In this document: one piece after another, positions 37,199-49,978 of the stretch | Layout of the letters: every line of letters starts with the position of its first letter | Numbering within the stretch: the first letter of the stretch is position 1 | DNA from: Mucidula mucida | Taxonomy: Eukaryota > Basidiomycota > Agaricomycetes > Agaricales > Physalacriaceae | Length of the DNA stretch: 62,040 bases | Direction of reading: 5' to 3' | Assembly: GCA_015501055.1 (NCBI GenBank) | Contig: JADNYV010000211.1 | Span: 1 to 62,040, forward strand | Program-made: the position numbers and the translations under genes | Notes under the pieces: generated by a model | The model's database searches: none | What the model saw: only the letters and a program-made list of their open reading frames with translations | Told to the model about the DNA's origin: nothing

Positions 37199-37262
37199 TC
37201 TTTCCCTCTTCTCTTTTTCTTTCTTTCTCTTGTGTTCTCTCTCTTTCCTCTTTTTTTTACAA
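37138..37262. repeat. CT-rich microsatellite
   Basis: A (ct)n run of about 20 units at 37151-37182, embedded in a longer pyrimidine tract. Open frames through it are artefacts. Confidence 0.85.
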
Positions 37263-37956
37263 TGTCCTACCTCAAAGCCTTTGTAGTGCCTAAAACTGTT
37301 TATTAGTAAAGCCCACAGCTACTCCAAGGGGCATGTCATCTTTTCTTCCCCTCAATAGCAACAAACTTCACACATATGTTATATTTAGCATTGTTTCATC
37401 TCTTTTTTGGATGTCTTGTCTACCTTACTGGCTATTATACAGCTTACATAGCTACAAAAATAGGTACTTGATTAGATAGACATCGTGGACATAGGCCGCT
37501 AAGCAACCTAAAACCTGCGTTAAATAGAATATAACCAATTAATCAATTAATCAATCACTCTACTTGAAATGAAGACTGGACCTGTAGCTAGTTTATATCT
37601 TCCTCTCTCCTTTCTTCCTTTTTCTCTTCTTTTCTTTTTGGATTTTCTTTAATTTCTTTTTATTATGCCCCCAACATCAGTATTTAGCAAAGTTGGTAGG
37701 CAAAATAAATAATCATATATGTTTAATAAGAATGTGAATATACAAGCAATTTGAGCAATAGATATACACATTTTTTATTGCTGCCATTGTACCTATTAAT
37801 GCTTGCTCATTATAAAACGACTAGTTTACCTAGCTAGAGGATAACAGCCAACATATCCGGACTCCAGATTAAATCCAATATAATCACCGCTGTGGGCAAG
37901 CCTACTTCGTGGGAATACAATTTCAGCTTTAACACAAGTTGTCTTTCTTATAAGAA

Positions 37957-40900
37957 ATGCAATTGACCCAGCAGATTCTCCGCTAACGTTGATTGCATGA
38001 TCTTGTATTTGAGTTGCAGCCACACACTTTGCACACTTAGCACAATTTTGCATACTTACTATATAATTTTTTTTGTAACCATATTTTTAACATCTATTAT
38101 AATCATCTAAACAAAATAAAGCTCAGAAAAAATTCTTGGCAGAATCCTCACACTGGGCCTTAGACGTACACAAATTGAGGTGCTGGTTCGTGACTTTCTC
38201 AATTGGGACTTAGCATTAAACTTTTGTGTTAATGTTCTACACTTATGTTGCCATTTGACGCTTACAGTGCCGGCCATTGTAATACTTCAAATATAATTTT
38301 ATAGCTTCTTAACTTTCTCCTATGCTCCTTTCATAAAGTTATAACCCATTGCATGGCTCATCTGCCGCCTCTCCACCTTGTTTCTTATGTCTGCCCAGGT
38401 TTTAGAATGAATTTAACCATGCTTAAATTAGTATATATTCTCTACAAAAATATTTATGTCCTTCTCAAAGTCCTCTTGCCGCAGATTTAAAAACCAAATG
38501 GTATTGCAATGCTGGACCTAATTCTGGATGATCTGGGCTGCTTCTTCAAGTTTTGCAGCACGCACTGGCATCACATTGATGTTGTTGTCTAACTATGTTA
38601 TATTTAGTAAGGATATGCTTATAGAATAATATCTTACCTCTTTTTGAACCTGTGTTTTTTCATAACTTATTGGTGATGTTGGTTGAGTGATGGTCTTTAA
38701 CATCCAAACTTGGTAGTTCTATGAGATTTAGAATATGTGCTGGTGGAAGGATCTAGTGTGTCAGCCTCAAGTCTCTGTCTTGTATTCCAAGTTGCTGATA
38801 GTTCAACATTGTGGTGTCGCTTGCTGAGTACTTTGCTCTTTCTGTAAACTTACTGTCACTTGCTTCTATTCTTGAGAACTTGTTTATTGCTAGTCCAAAT
38901 CTGATTATTGTTATTGGTGATGGTTTTATTGTTCATATCCGGATTGTTTTGGAGCTCCAAATGCCTATAAAGAGGCATAACACAATAACAGATAATTTGA
39001 GTCCAAATTTTTAAAGAAGGAGTAGGCATTGTATGAACCAAGTGCTTGCACATATAGTGCTTGTCAAATCTGTTGACCACAATGGCAGGTTCAGGATTTA
39101 ACATCTGTGAAATACTGGTGTAAAGACTTTGGGAAAATAGACTTCTTTTGAAGAAGCTTCCACAGGGATATGAAGCGAGTCTGATAGGGTGTAAGTGGTT
39201 TTAAGTGCCCAAGTCTTACCTCCTATGCATGTAAGTCCATCCTGGCCATGTACAAAGGAGTTATATTATAAATAAGAATATAGACAAAGTGGTCAAGTTG
39301 TGCATAAAGAAGATGGTGAAGCTGCTTGTGCTTCTTGAGCTACTTAAAGAAGTTTTCAGCAGTTATTGTTGTCTATAGGCGCATTACATAGAGAGTTATT
39401 GAACGTGCCCAGAGTTTCTACATGTTTGGACAATACTGTAAGTTCTACATATATGCCCAAACCTCTTAAAGTCCTTATTGGAAGCAGAATTAGTACATCT
39501 CCCAGACTGCATTCCACTGAATATCTTCTGCAGAGTGTGTTGTTCCATCACAACATAAAAACATTGAATGTTGACAGAAGTGCTAAGTGAACAAGTAAAG
39601 CAGCTGCCTATAGTGGGGCGCTGAACAGAACATGTAGCCAGACTCTTATGTAGTTGTATCACCAGCCTCAAATATTACTTAGGTCCATCTTCCTAATCTG
39701 TTTTAATATTATTGAGGCTGTTAAGCAGAACATTAAGATTGTCATTCTTTGCTGAATCACTGTTTGCCTTTTCTCTGGACTTCTCAGCATCATTTGCAGC
39801 ATTCTGGTATTTGTAAAATAAATAAATAACTTTGCCATTAATGTAAAGCATAATGTGTAAGCGTTTAAATGCAGCATTCTGAAGTGCTCCGCCAAGTTTT
39901 ATAGTTACTTGAGCAATAGCCTCTTAAGCAATGTAAAGATTCTAAATGCCATTCAACACAGAAATCTCATAAGAACCAGATATAAGGTTACCTCAGTCTC
40001 TTGTGGATCCATCTGTGCACAAGGAATAAATGCCCAATCAATAAAATCATACTCCATATAAGCCTTGTTCAGATTATAAGGTGCCGGCCGACAACACAAT
40101 ATAGAGAGTTGCAATTTAAGAGCACAAAGGCAGTGCCAGAAGCAAAGCTGGTGCTTAGCATCTGGAAACTTGTGCAAGAACACATTAATCTTAGTCCGGT
40201 CCTTGTCTAATAGTGTTGTAAGTACACACTGCAGCCATTTTGACTGAAAATACTCCAGCATACTGTAACCTCAAGATATTTCTGCTTTTTATTCTTACAA
40301 ACTGTCAGAGTAGATCAGCAAGTATCCCAAATGTATTCCCTATTGAGAATACACTGCTTAGCTGAGAAGTTGAAAAACTTGAGTTATACTTACAGATAGA
40401 ATCAAGTGCAATTTCTTGGATTTGACCACCACACTGTCTTAGAAGCGGCGTAAGCAACCAAGAGATGACTGTGAATCTATTAGATGCATGCTGAGATAAG
40501 GAAATAGGTTCAACCTTATACAAATGCTCCTTTGTGTCTGGCAAGGTTTGCTTCTGTGCAGCTTCTTTAATAAGAATGCAAGCAGACTTAACCTAATTCT
40601 TGTCCCGCTTTCAGTGCTTACTAGAGACCTTAGACTAGATTGCATAGATAGCCTTCTGGCTGTATAATCCAGATGACCCAAACTTCTTTTGTACTATGTC
40701 CCAAATCTAACAGTGCATTAGTATAGACATTTAAACTAAATTTGAGTATACATCTGACTTGGGTGCATGTTCACATTACTTTAAAGAAATTTTCTCACTT
40801 CATTCAGAATGTCAATGCACCAAAACAGCACATGCTCCTCATAATGTTGAAGACGGACTAAAGTGTTGTCCAACCCATCAGAAACAGTGATGAACAACTA

Positions 40901-42210
40901 GCCATGATAATTAAAGCTGTCCATTTGAATTTTGTCACACTGATGTTTTGTGGTTAATATCTTTTGAATTTGTGCTGCCTATTCAAGTGTTGCAAGCAAT
41001 TATACATAAACCGTGTAGTTAGAGATTGTTTGTGGTTATATTAAGATTGATATCTGCAGTGGCAAAATGTGAGCTAACCTCTGAATAGAGGAAACTTAAT
41101 ATATACATGAATCTATACTTCATCTCATGTCAAATCAACCTGGCAAGTGTGAGAAAACAAGAGGAGCATGTTAACGTTTGGGTGAGTTACAAAGTTGTTG
41201 GAACTGATAAGGTGCGGAAAACCTGCAAATTGGAAACTGAATTCTACTGACTACTTATAGGACTTATATACTTTAAAGTGTATATACTATAAATAAAGAT
41301 CAGATGGATTACATGAGTTGGCGGGAATGGATGCAAGTCAGGAGGAATGATACTGGTGGAGTTCGCCGGCAACGGGAGGAGTGGTATTGGGTGCAGTAAA
41401 GCACCTGATATTCCAACAGCAAGTGTATCTGACGTCTCATGACATGAGGAACCACATATTGATGTGATGTTAATGTAAGCGGTCACTGAAGTGATATGTT
41501 CCTGTTCCCAAAGAATAGATATGAACTGATCCAGTGATATTTTTAAGAGATTAATGTAGGCAGACACATCCTCATCATTGTTGCCCTTGTCAGATATGTT
41601 GTTATTGATGTTGTAATTTTCAGAAGCATGTCCAGCATTGTTATCTGTAGTGGACAGCGGGGGTGAGGAAACAGGCAGCTGGAGAATGTTCTTATTTGAG
41701 AAAAAGTCAGCACTAATGTCTTGACGCTGTAATACATGTTGCTTACCTTGTTCTTTGCTTTGTTCCTATACACTTTTTACTTCTTTGCCAAACTTTGCAT
41801 AACTTTTGTTGTGCCTTGAACTTGTGTGCTGCCTTCTCAACGTGGCAGGAGCCGCAAACTTAGGTCTCTATATCCATCTAGGGCAAGAATGCGCATGTGA
41901 GAGGAAGGACACGTTAAGGAACCTGATGGTCTGTAATTAGACGTGTTGAGTACATTAGGTAATAAGTACTCAGGTATTTAACTTGGGTGATTTGTGCACG
42001 TCTGAGGCCCAGTGCGAGGATTGTGCTAAGGAATTTTTCTGAGCTTTATTTCACTTAGATGGTTACAACAGATGTCAAAAATACGGTTACAAAAATAAAT
42101 TACACAGTAAGTACGCAAAATTGTGCTAAGTGTGCGGCCACAACTCAAACGCGGGACTATGCAATCAATGATGTCAGCAAAGAATCTGCTGGGTCAATTG
42201 CATTTCCTCT
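37957..42210 (-). mobile_element. Mutator-like DNA transposon (MULE), decayed
   Basis: Long inverted repeats bound it: 37957-38178 on the left and 41987-42210 on the right, about 222 bp with scattered differences (for example gaatctgctgggtcaattgc at the right end). Between them, minus-strand fragments match a MULE transposase. The outermost bases gcaattgacccagcag are shared by both ends; similarity stops abruptly outside. No 9-bp target duplication could be matched, so the insertion site has decayed. The strand given is that of the transposase. Confidence 0.7.
39668..40720 (-). pseudogene. MULE transposase remains
   Basis: From right to left, frames read LYKVEPISLSQHASNRFTVI, then QIQEIALDSICKYNSS (ALDS holds the first Asp of the DDE triad) and, after a frame break, LDKDRTKINVFLHKFPDAKH followed by QLCFWHCLCALK, the Asp and CxWH region typical of MULE transposases. 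Stops and frameshifts separate the blocks, so no active enzyme can be made. Confidence 0.65.
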
Positions 42211-43066
42211 TTCTCACCTCTTCATCTTTTGTTGTCTCTATTTATTGTCATTGTTGACTTGTGCCCATCTTTGTGCGCCTCAGCTTGTGCCTCTGTGCGC
42301 TCTGTCTTTGTCATTGTACTTGAGCCGCCTTTGCCTGAAAAGCACCCTGGGAAGGGATTCATTCGCTCCTGTACAATATGGTACTTGGACAATATTGCCT
42401 CACAAATGAAGAACAATTTGCAAAGCTCTTATACAAGAAACTGTACAGGCATGCTTTTCTTTACGCTGTGCCATCTCAGCCGCTCAGAATGCTTGGTGTC
42501 TTAAAGACCTTGCCGCCAAGCACTGAGATTAACGCTTCAGTACATCTCCGGCTGTCATCCATACAAACCATCTGGAACCTCGCAGTGGCACTTCCCCTAT
42601 ATGTAATGAGTCTCCTCGTTACTCTACTCTGTTTCTTGATGTTGTCTGTAAACCTCGCACCCACCTTTGACAATGTCAGCGTTTAACTTGGAGATGTTGG
42701 ATACATTTGCAAGGAAGGTGATTTCATTTATCTTTTCAACATCTTCTTCATCTGCGGCACTATTAGAAACCTTGATCCAAACACTGGCACAACTATGGCC
42801 CCTAATAACTTTTTACCAATGACACCCGAGGAGCAGGCTTCACTACACCAGATATCAAATGATCACTTCAACACTGGAGAGATGTTTGCCTCTGGCGTTT
42901 ATCAATGTCATATACAGGGACAGCTGGGAAATAAGTGAGACTTTTTAAACCAACTCCGGCATACAAATCATTGACTTTATATGATCTCAAAGTATTGATA
43001 GCGGAAGCTCAGATACTGCTTGGCATTGGTGCATATATCTCAGCCCAGTCTGTAGAAGGCGCCACC
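42211..43066. other. decayed sequence between the MULE and the gypsy 5' LTR
   Basis: Plus-strand scraps such as QYCLTNEEQFAKLLYKKLYR and FKPTPAYKSLTLYDLKVL occur with frequent stops between them. Origin not recognised. It was interrupted at 43067 by the LTR. Confidence 0.3.
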
Positions 43067-43591
43067 TGTGATGAACCACCATATTTTCACATTTTCACAT
43101 CTCATCATATCTTATCCGGACTTGTCTTATCAATGAACTGTTTCATCATCTGTCTCGTCTCCAATCATACTCCTTTTCATTACCAAAGCCGTACTCATGT
43201 CGGACATGCGCCAAACACACAGATGATATTATACATGCCAACACCTCATGGACTTCCTATTGTATACATACCACCGACACTTGTAACACACATGGTTGTT
43301 TCAGTATTATTACTTACATGCAGTTACCACTCGTATTTAATGGTTTCACGGACTAGTAGCATACAACACTGGGTCAAGGGCGTGGAGTTAACCCTAGCGG
43401 AAATATGTATGGACAAGGAGTCCCAAAACACAGACTTACTAGTATATAAGCAGTAGTGTAGCATCATTATACTTTAGTTCCGATCTCGTTTATATACCTG
43501 GCCTAGCCTAGTTTAATGACACAAACACTTTCTTCCTTAGTTCTTGCTGTGGTACCTGGTTTAGTCTTATGGCTATAGTCAGTTGCTAACA
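43067..43591 (+). repeat. 5' LTR of the gypsy element
   Basis: Begins tgtgatgaaccaccat (the 3' LTR begins tgttatgaattgccat) and ends gtcagttgctaaca. More diverged at its start than the other copies. Confidence 0.8.
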
Positions 43592-44307
43592 GAAGATTGG
43601 AACTACCTTTGACCACCTACCACACAACCCTGATCGTTGATCAGCACTTTGCTGTTTGATCATCACATGTTCCCCTATTCTCTTTTCCTGTTTACAGATT
43701 AATGGATTTCTAATTCCAGCGCACGTCCGCATACATGTGTATTGGTCCCAGTAGCGTCAGCTAACAGTTAAAGATAACTGCCTTGGGTGCTGGAAGTAGC
43801 CACTCTTACAAGAACAAACTTTTGGCAGTTGCACTTCAGTGGGTGCTGTTTACGGGTCAACCCCCATTCCCAGAAAAACTTTGGCTTACCTCACACCAGA
43901 GGGACGTCAGCTGGGCAATTGTGAACTTGTGATAAGCTCTTGGGCTCCATAGATACATAGGCAGTAGTCAGTAAAATAGTGTAGACAGTTACAATACCTT
44001 CCTACATTACTCACCTTACAATACACACCATTATTCCCCACCCTATCAAGCCCTGGATTCTCTTGCAGATCTAGGTGATTCACTCTTATTCATCCAAACC
44101 TCTATTCCCTTACCCGTTTCATGCAAATCTGCATCACCCATATCCCCATTTTCACCCTTTCACATCCCATCACTCTGATTCACCATGCCCAGCGAAGCAT
44201 CTGACTCCGGTCATCACGCCAATGTCAAACCCAAAGGCTGATCCCTTGTCAATAAGCCTTACAACTATGGCGGGGACAAGACCAAGTACAAAAGCTGGTG
44301 GTAATCA

Positions 44308-45094
44308 ATGTTCACATACATCAGTGACAAGAAGAAAAATATTACATCTGACTCTGAAAAGATCAATGTTGTTCTCTCCTACATCCGAGGAGATCATGTC
44401 AATGCATGGGTCCAGAACTACAGGGATCAGAACTTCAGTGAATCAAGAGAGGAATGGAGAGTTTCTTGGGCGCAGTTCAACGAACATCTGAAGGAGCAAT
44501 TTATTGATTCCAACCTTGCGCGAGATGCGCAAGACCAGATTAAGTGGTTGTGCCAAGGGCAAGACACCGCCAAAGACTTTTTTCAGAAGTTCAAGATTCT
44601 GCTCACTCAGGCAGGATACTCAAAAGATGACGCATATGTCGTGCATCTTCTCGAGACCAATGTCAACGAAAAGATCATCAACCAGATCTATGGTAGCCAA
44701 GGCGGGTTGCCAGAAGACTACGGAGAATGGAAGAAGCAGATCATTCAGATTGATCAGCTGTGGAGAAGGCAGATGGCAAGCAAAAGGCCCAGAATGCAGT
44801 CCCGGCCCCAGACTCCGCAGGCAACTCCATCAAGAGTTACCCCAACAAACCCACCCATGCCGACCATGCAACAAGATGCTACCTGTTACCTATGGAGGAA
44901 CCGGCAAGCCGATGGATATTGACAACGCACAAGGAAGGGACCTATATTTCAGCTGTGGCAAACATGGCCATGTCAGCAGATTCTGTCCTAAGAAGGGTCG
45001 ACCCCAGCAGATTTGGGGTTCGTGGACCGAAATGAATGACGACGAGAAGGAGAAGTTGGCCAAAGAGTTGGGTTTTGTGAAGCTCCCGCAGTAG
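44308..45094 (+). pseudogene. gypsy gag with zinc knuckle, frameshifted
   Basis: The frame from 44308 gives a capsid-like region (NVVLSYIRGDHVNAWVQNY, FNEHLKEQFIDSN, LLETNVNEKIINQI). Near 44885 the coding sense moves to another frame that carries GKPMDIDNAQ and the zinc knuckle FSCGKHGHVSRFC. In a CCHC knuckle a cysteine is expected three residues before the CG; here it is tyrosine (tat), a G-to-A change from tgt. The frame ends at 45094. Confidence 0.7.
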
Positions 45095-45183
45095 ACGCAG
45101 TCCTGCCAGAGCAGTCATCAAGGGAAAAGTCGTCAGATGCAGAATCTATTTATAGAACTGGTACTGATACATCTAAAATATCA

Positions 45184-47713
45184 TTGACGACTTCACCAAC
45201 AAAACCTGCAAAAGAAAGATTTAAGCCAAATAGGCCTGACTGGATCGCACAACAGCTAAGAGAGGACAAAGTGTTGAGAGCAGTGGGAATCTTGAGAGCA
45301 TGGATGCCGGAGCGGAGAGAGAGAGAAGCAACGGAAGAGAAAGTGATGGCGATCAGAGCGTTGACGAAGGAGGCTGCAGTGGAAGTTGTGACGGAGTTGA
45401 AAAAGTTGAGGAAGTACATCCGGGGAACAAAGGGGCAGGACATGAAACTCCGAGTAACCATAGAGAGCGTGCACACAGGCTCTGAATGGGAAACAAGTGC
45501 CCTTCTCAATAGCAGAGCAATGGGTTCTTGCATCAATAAGGAATTTGTCAAGAAGAACGGACTCCCGATCAAGGAGTTACCGGTCAAGCTCCCTGTTTAC
45601 AATGCGGATGGAACCCTAAACGAGGGAGGGGCAATCAAAGGTTTTGTGGAGGTCCGGATGAAGATTGGTGATCACGCCGAAAAGATCAAGTTGGCCGTCA
45701 CCAAGTATCTTTTTGGGGCTAGATTGGTTACGATATCACAACCCCACAATCAACTGGACCAAATCCACATTGACTTTTGACCGATGCCCAGACCGTTGTG
45801 GCTATCTACCCGAGTATGACTCGCCAGAAGATGAAGGAGAAGATGTAGAAGAGAAGCTGGAGGAGGGAGAGCGGTTATTTTGGATGGACTGGGAGAACTA
45901 TCGCAAAAGTGGTAAAAAGCTGAGATCACAACAGCCTTCATCCGCTGCTGCACCTTACATCGAGGAATTCTCCGATGTATTCAGCAAGGCAGACTTTGAC
46001 AAGCTACCAGAACAAAGACCCTGGGATCATGCGATAGAACTCATGCCTGGTTCCAAACCAGTTGACTGCAAGGTCTATCCCCTTAGTCCATTCGAGCAGA
46101 AGGCGTTAGATGAGTTCTTGGAGGAAAACATACGCACGGGACGCATATGGCCATCAATCTCACCCATGGCGTCATCATTCTTCTTTGTCAAGAAGAAGGA
46201 CGGAAGCCTTCGGCTCGTACAAGATTATCGGAAATTGAACGACATGACAATCAAAAACCGATAACCCTTGCCGTTGATCCAGGAGCTTATCAACAAGTTG
46301 AAAGGAGCGATGTGGTTCACAAAGATGGATGTTTGATGGGGTTACAATAACATCCGGATCAAAGAAGGTGATGAGTGGAAAGCAGTGTTTAGAACAAACC
46401 GAGGCCTGTTCAAGCCCTCAGTCATGTTCTTTGGACTTACAAACTCGCCGGCCACCTTCCAATCGTTCATGAATCACATTCTGAAGGAGTTGATTGATGA
46501 AGGACATGTTATAGTTTACTTAGATGATATACTTATCTTTACGAACACATTGGAAGAACACAGGCATATTGTATGACAAGCACTAGAGATACTACGAGTA
46601 AATAAGTTGTATTTAAAACCCGAGAAATGTAGTTTTGAGGCACATACTGTAGATTACTTGGGAGTGATTGTTGGCGGAGGAGAAGTGAAGATGGATCCGG
46701 CAAAAGTGGCCGTTGTGAAGGAATGGAGGGAGCCAACAAAAAAGAAGGAAGTACAGTTGTTCCTGGGCTTCTGCAACTTCTATCAATGTTTCATTCGGGG
46801 ATTTGTGGGAGTAGCAAAGCCATTGACATCACTAACTGGGAAGGGTGAATGGGTTTGGGGAGAGGAACAGCATGAGGCGTTTGAGGAGTTGAAACGGAGG
46901 ATGACAGAAGAACCCGTCCTGATCGTACCCTGCGACGATGGCAGGTTTTGAGTCAAGGCGGACTCCTCGAACTATGCAAATGGGGCTGTTCTTTCCCAAT
47001 TTGTCGACGGGAAATGGAGACCAGTGGCTTTTTGATCTCGCGCGCTAAATGAAGTTGAACGCAACTATGAGATCTACGACAAGGAAATGATGGCTATCAT
47101 GGACTTGATTGACAACTGGAGGCAGTATCTCCTTGGCGCTAAGGAGACTGTGGAGGTTTTTACCGATCATCAAAACCTTCAGTACTTCCAAAAGCCGCAG
47201 AAGTTGAATCGGCGACAGGCGAGATGGGTTATGGAGCTGGCAGAGTATGATATACAGATCATTCATAAGCCGGGCAAGACAATGGGGAAAGCTGATGCCT
47301 TGTCAAGGATGACAGGCCTTGAAAAGGGGGGAAAAGATAATGAAAACATTGTTTTGCTAAAACCGGAGTTTTTTATATCACAAATTCAATTTTCTTTACA
47401 TATAGTAGCTACACCGGAGGACAAATTACTTAACAAAATCAAACAAAGAAAAGGAAACAAAGACAGATACATACAAAAAGCATTAGAAAACAAAGAAAAA
47501 GGATAGGAAGAGAAGGAAAATGGACTTATTATGTGGAAAGATCGTATTTACATACCGAAGGGCAAGGAATTGCGGGGAAAAGTTATTGGAATGCATCATG
47601 ATGCACAGCTTGCAGGACATCCGGGACGGTACAAGACTCTCGAGTTGATCACACGCACCTATTGGTGGCCCAGAATCAGCCGAGATGTTCGTGAATACGT
47701 AGAAGGGTGTTAA
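45184..47713 (+). pseudogene. gypsy pol: protease, reverse transcriptase, RNase H, integrase start
   Basis: The protease region at about 45500-45560 reads LLNSRAMGSCIN where DSGA is expected, so the catalytic Asp is lost. Reverse transcriptase follows ([32 protein letters not shown], and the intact catalytic VYLDDILIF near 46516-46540), then RNase H (FTDHQNLQYFQKP, KPGKTMGKADALSR) and the integrase zinc finger (HHDAQLAGHPGRY, YWWPRISRDVREYV). In-frame stops lie at 46262, 46334, 46574, 47033, 47711 and (in the RNase H part) 46949. The pieces can be followed in order, but no full polyprotein is possible. Confidence 0.75.
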
Positions 47714-47839
47714 AAATGCTAAGTTACAAAGTCACAGCGCACAAAGCCAGCTGCACCTCTCCATCCCATAGACGTACCAAGCAAACCATGGGAGAAAGTT
47801 GGGACGGACATGATCAGCAAGTTGCCGGAGTCAGGAGAA

Positions 47840-48792
47840 TGTTAGTGGTGGTCAGCAACCAGGCCAGAAATTTGTGATTGAGAAAGTGGTATTGCCCAAA
47901 AAGGAAACCCCTGCCAAACGGGATCCAAAGAGCTGATTCCTCTGCAAAGTTTGGAGCTCGTATTGTCACATCTCAGGTCTTGGAAAATTTCGAAAATTCT
48001 TGGAATATTCCTTGAATAAAAGTTATTGTTGCAGAGTTCTTATTTACATGTCGAAAGGGCTGCTGGATGCTCTACTACTTGAAGAGAAGCAAAAGAAAAA
48101 AATCTGCAACCATAACTTTCTTCAGATGCATCATGTCATGCTTTTCTTCCATACAAACATGTCCCAAAAGTGAGGTGGGAGGCCAGCAATTCAGCCTCAA
48201 GTACGTGACCACGGCCTCAGCCAGCGTTGGAGTTTAAATTTGGTGACCATTGCCGACCACCAATGTTAGCAACTGACTTTAGCCATGAGACTAAACCAGG
48301 TACCACAGCAAGAACTAATGAAGAAAGTGTTCGTGTTCGTAGAACTAGGCTAGGCCAGGTGTATAAACGAGATCGGAACTAAAGTACAACAATACTACAC
48401 CACTGCTTATATACTAGTAAGTCTGTGTTTGGGACTCCTTGTTCATACATATTTCCACTAGGGATGCTCCACGCCCTTGACCCAGTGTTGTATGCTACTA
48501 GTCCGTGAAACCATTAAATACGAGTGGTGACTGCATGTAAGTAATAATACTGAAACAATCATATGTACTACAGATGTTGGTGGTGTGTATACAATAGGGA
48601 GTCCATGAGGTATCGGCATGTATGATGTCATCCATGTGTTGGGTGTGTGTCCGACATGAGTACGGCTTCGGTAATGAAAAGGAGTATGATTGATGACGAA
48701 ACAGATGATGAAACAGTCCATTGGTTGATAAGACAAGGCCCTGATAAGATATGATAAGATGTGAAAATGTGAAAATATGGTGATTCATAACA
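47840..48792 (-). mobile_element. inverted LTR-bearing insertion with 5-bp target duplication
   Basis: Inserted inside the gypsy integrase, flanked by gagaa on both sides (47835-47839 and 48793-48797). It begins tgttagtggtggtcagca and ends cataaca. The right part, 48264-48792, is a 529-bp LTR of the same family in reverse orientation. The left part, 47840-48263, is not LTR: next to the LTR it reads (minus) ttggtggtcggcaatgg, as a primer-binding-site region would, and its far end is a near mirror of this (gctgaccaccactaaca). No second LTR is present. Confidence 0.75.
48264..48792 (-). repeat. LTR in reverse orientation
   Basis: Reverse complement of the family LTR, beginning tgttagcaactgactt on plus and ending gattcataaca. 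Confidence 0.85.
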
Positions 48793-49972
48793 GAGAATAC
48801 AATGTGATCAGCACGTTTGTGGATCATTTCACAAAGCAGTTACGCATCATACCAACACACACTACCCTGACGTCAGAAGGCATGGCTTGTATTTATCGCA
48901 ATCACATCTTTCCTATATATGGATTACTGCGGCAGATGATACATGATTGAGGGCCGCAATATCACTCATGCTTCATGAAGGAGTTGTACCAGTTGCTGGG
49001 CATTGAAGGGAATTTCACAACGGCATATCATCCACAGGCAAATGGGCAAACGGAATGGTTGAACCAAGAGATAGAACATTTCTTACGGTTATTCGTCAAT
49101 TACCATCAGAACAACTGGCATGAATGGTTACCCTCCGTCAAATTTGTTTACAATGATTGGGTACACTTGGCAACCAAAGTCACTCCGTTCTTTGCAGACA
49201 TGGGCAAACACCCCTACAGAGGCACCACTCTAAAAACAGCATTGAGAAATGAGACTGCGCAGGAGTTTGCCGACAGCATGAGGAAAACATGGGACAAAGT
49301 GGGGTTAGCATTGAAGATGGCAAAGGAGGACATGAAACGGTTTTATGACAGGAAGCGGACAGAGGCAGTAGAGTACAAGGAAGGCGACAAAGTATGGCTG
49401 GAAGGGACGAATCTTAGCACGGACCAACCAATGAAGAAGCTCGATGACAAACACTTCGGGCTGTTCAAAGTGATCAAGAAAGTCAGGACGAGTTCTTACA
49501 AGCTCCAGATCCCTCACATGTGGAAGAGCATCCATCCCGTGTTCAATGAAGCCCTGCTGACGCCTTATCACGAGCCCCAGTTTCCGACACAACCCCGGGA
49601 TATGTGTCCACCACCGGTGTTGGAAGGTGCCGAGCCGGAATGGGAGGTTGAGAAAGTGGTTAATTCCCGGAAGTACCGCGGGGGGTTCTAATACAAGGTT
49701 CATTGGAAGGGTTATGGCACACACAAGCAGACATGGGAACCAGCATGCAATCTCAAGAATGCCGACAAAGCTATCCGTGATTTTCACCAACAGTACCCAA
49801 ACAAGCCAAAGCCACCTGTGCTTGCTCGAATTGAAGTTCCTATGTCGCAGTTTCCATCCCATTTATTTCAACCCATGTCACCGCCCAATACCAAACCCCT
49901 AGACGTCATGCTACCCTCTGCAGCCCTTATGGAGCGACTCTGGCGCAGAATGGAACTTGCGCCTTAAGGAGG
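48793..49972 (+). pseudogene. gypsy integrase core and chromodomain
   Basis: The frame resumes after the insertion with STFVDHFTKQLRIIPTH, then a stop at 48948 directly after the second catalytic Asp (MIHD-stop-GPQ). It continues with TAYHPQANGQTEWLNQEIEH (catalytic Glu present), the C-terminal integrase domain (EGDKVWLEGTNL, SIHPVFNEALL) and the chromodomain EWEVEKVVNSRKYRG, a stop at 49689, then YKVHWKGYG and TWEP. The last frame closes before the purine tract and 3' LTR. Confidence 0.75.
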
Positions 49973-49978
49973 GGGTGA

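Noticed and set aside
37014..37286. 90-codon frame rich in Leu/Ser/Phe resembling a membrane protein
   Set aside because: Produced by the CT-rich microsatellite.
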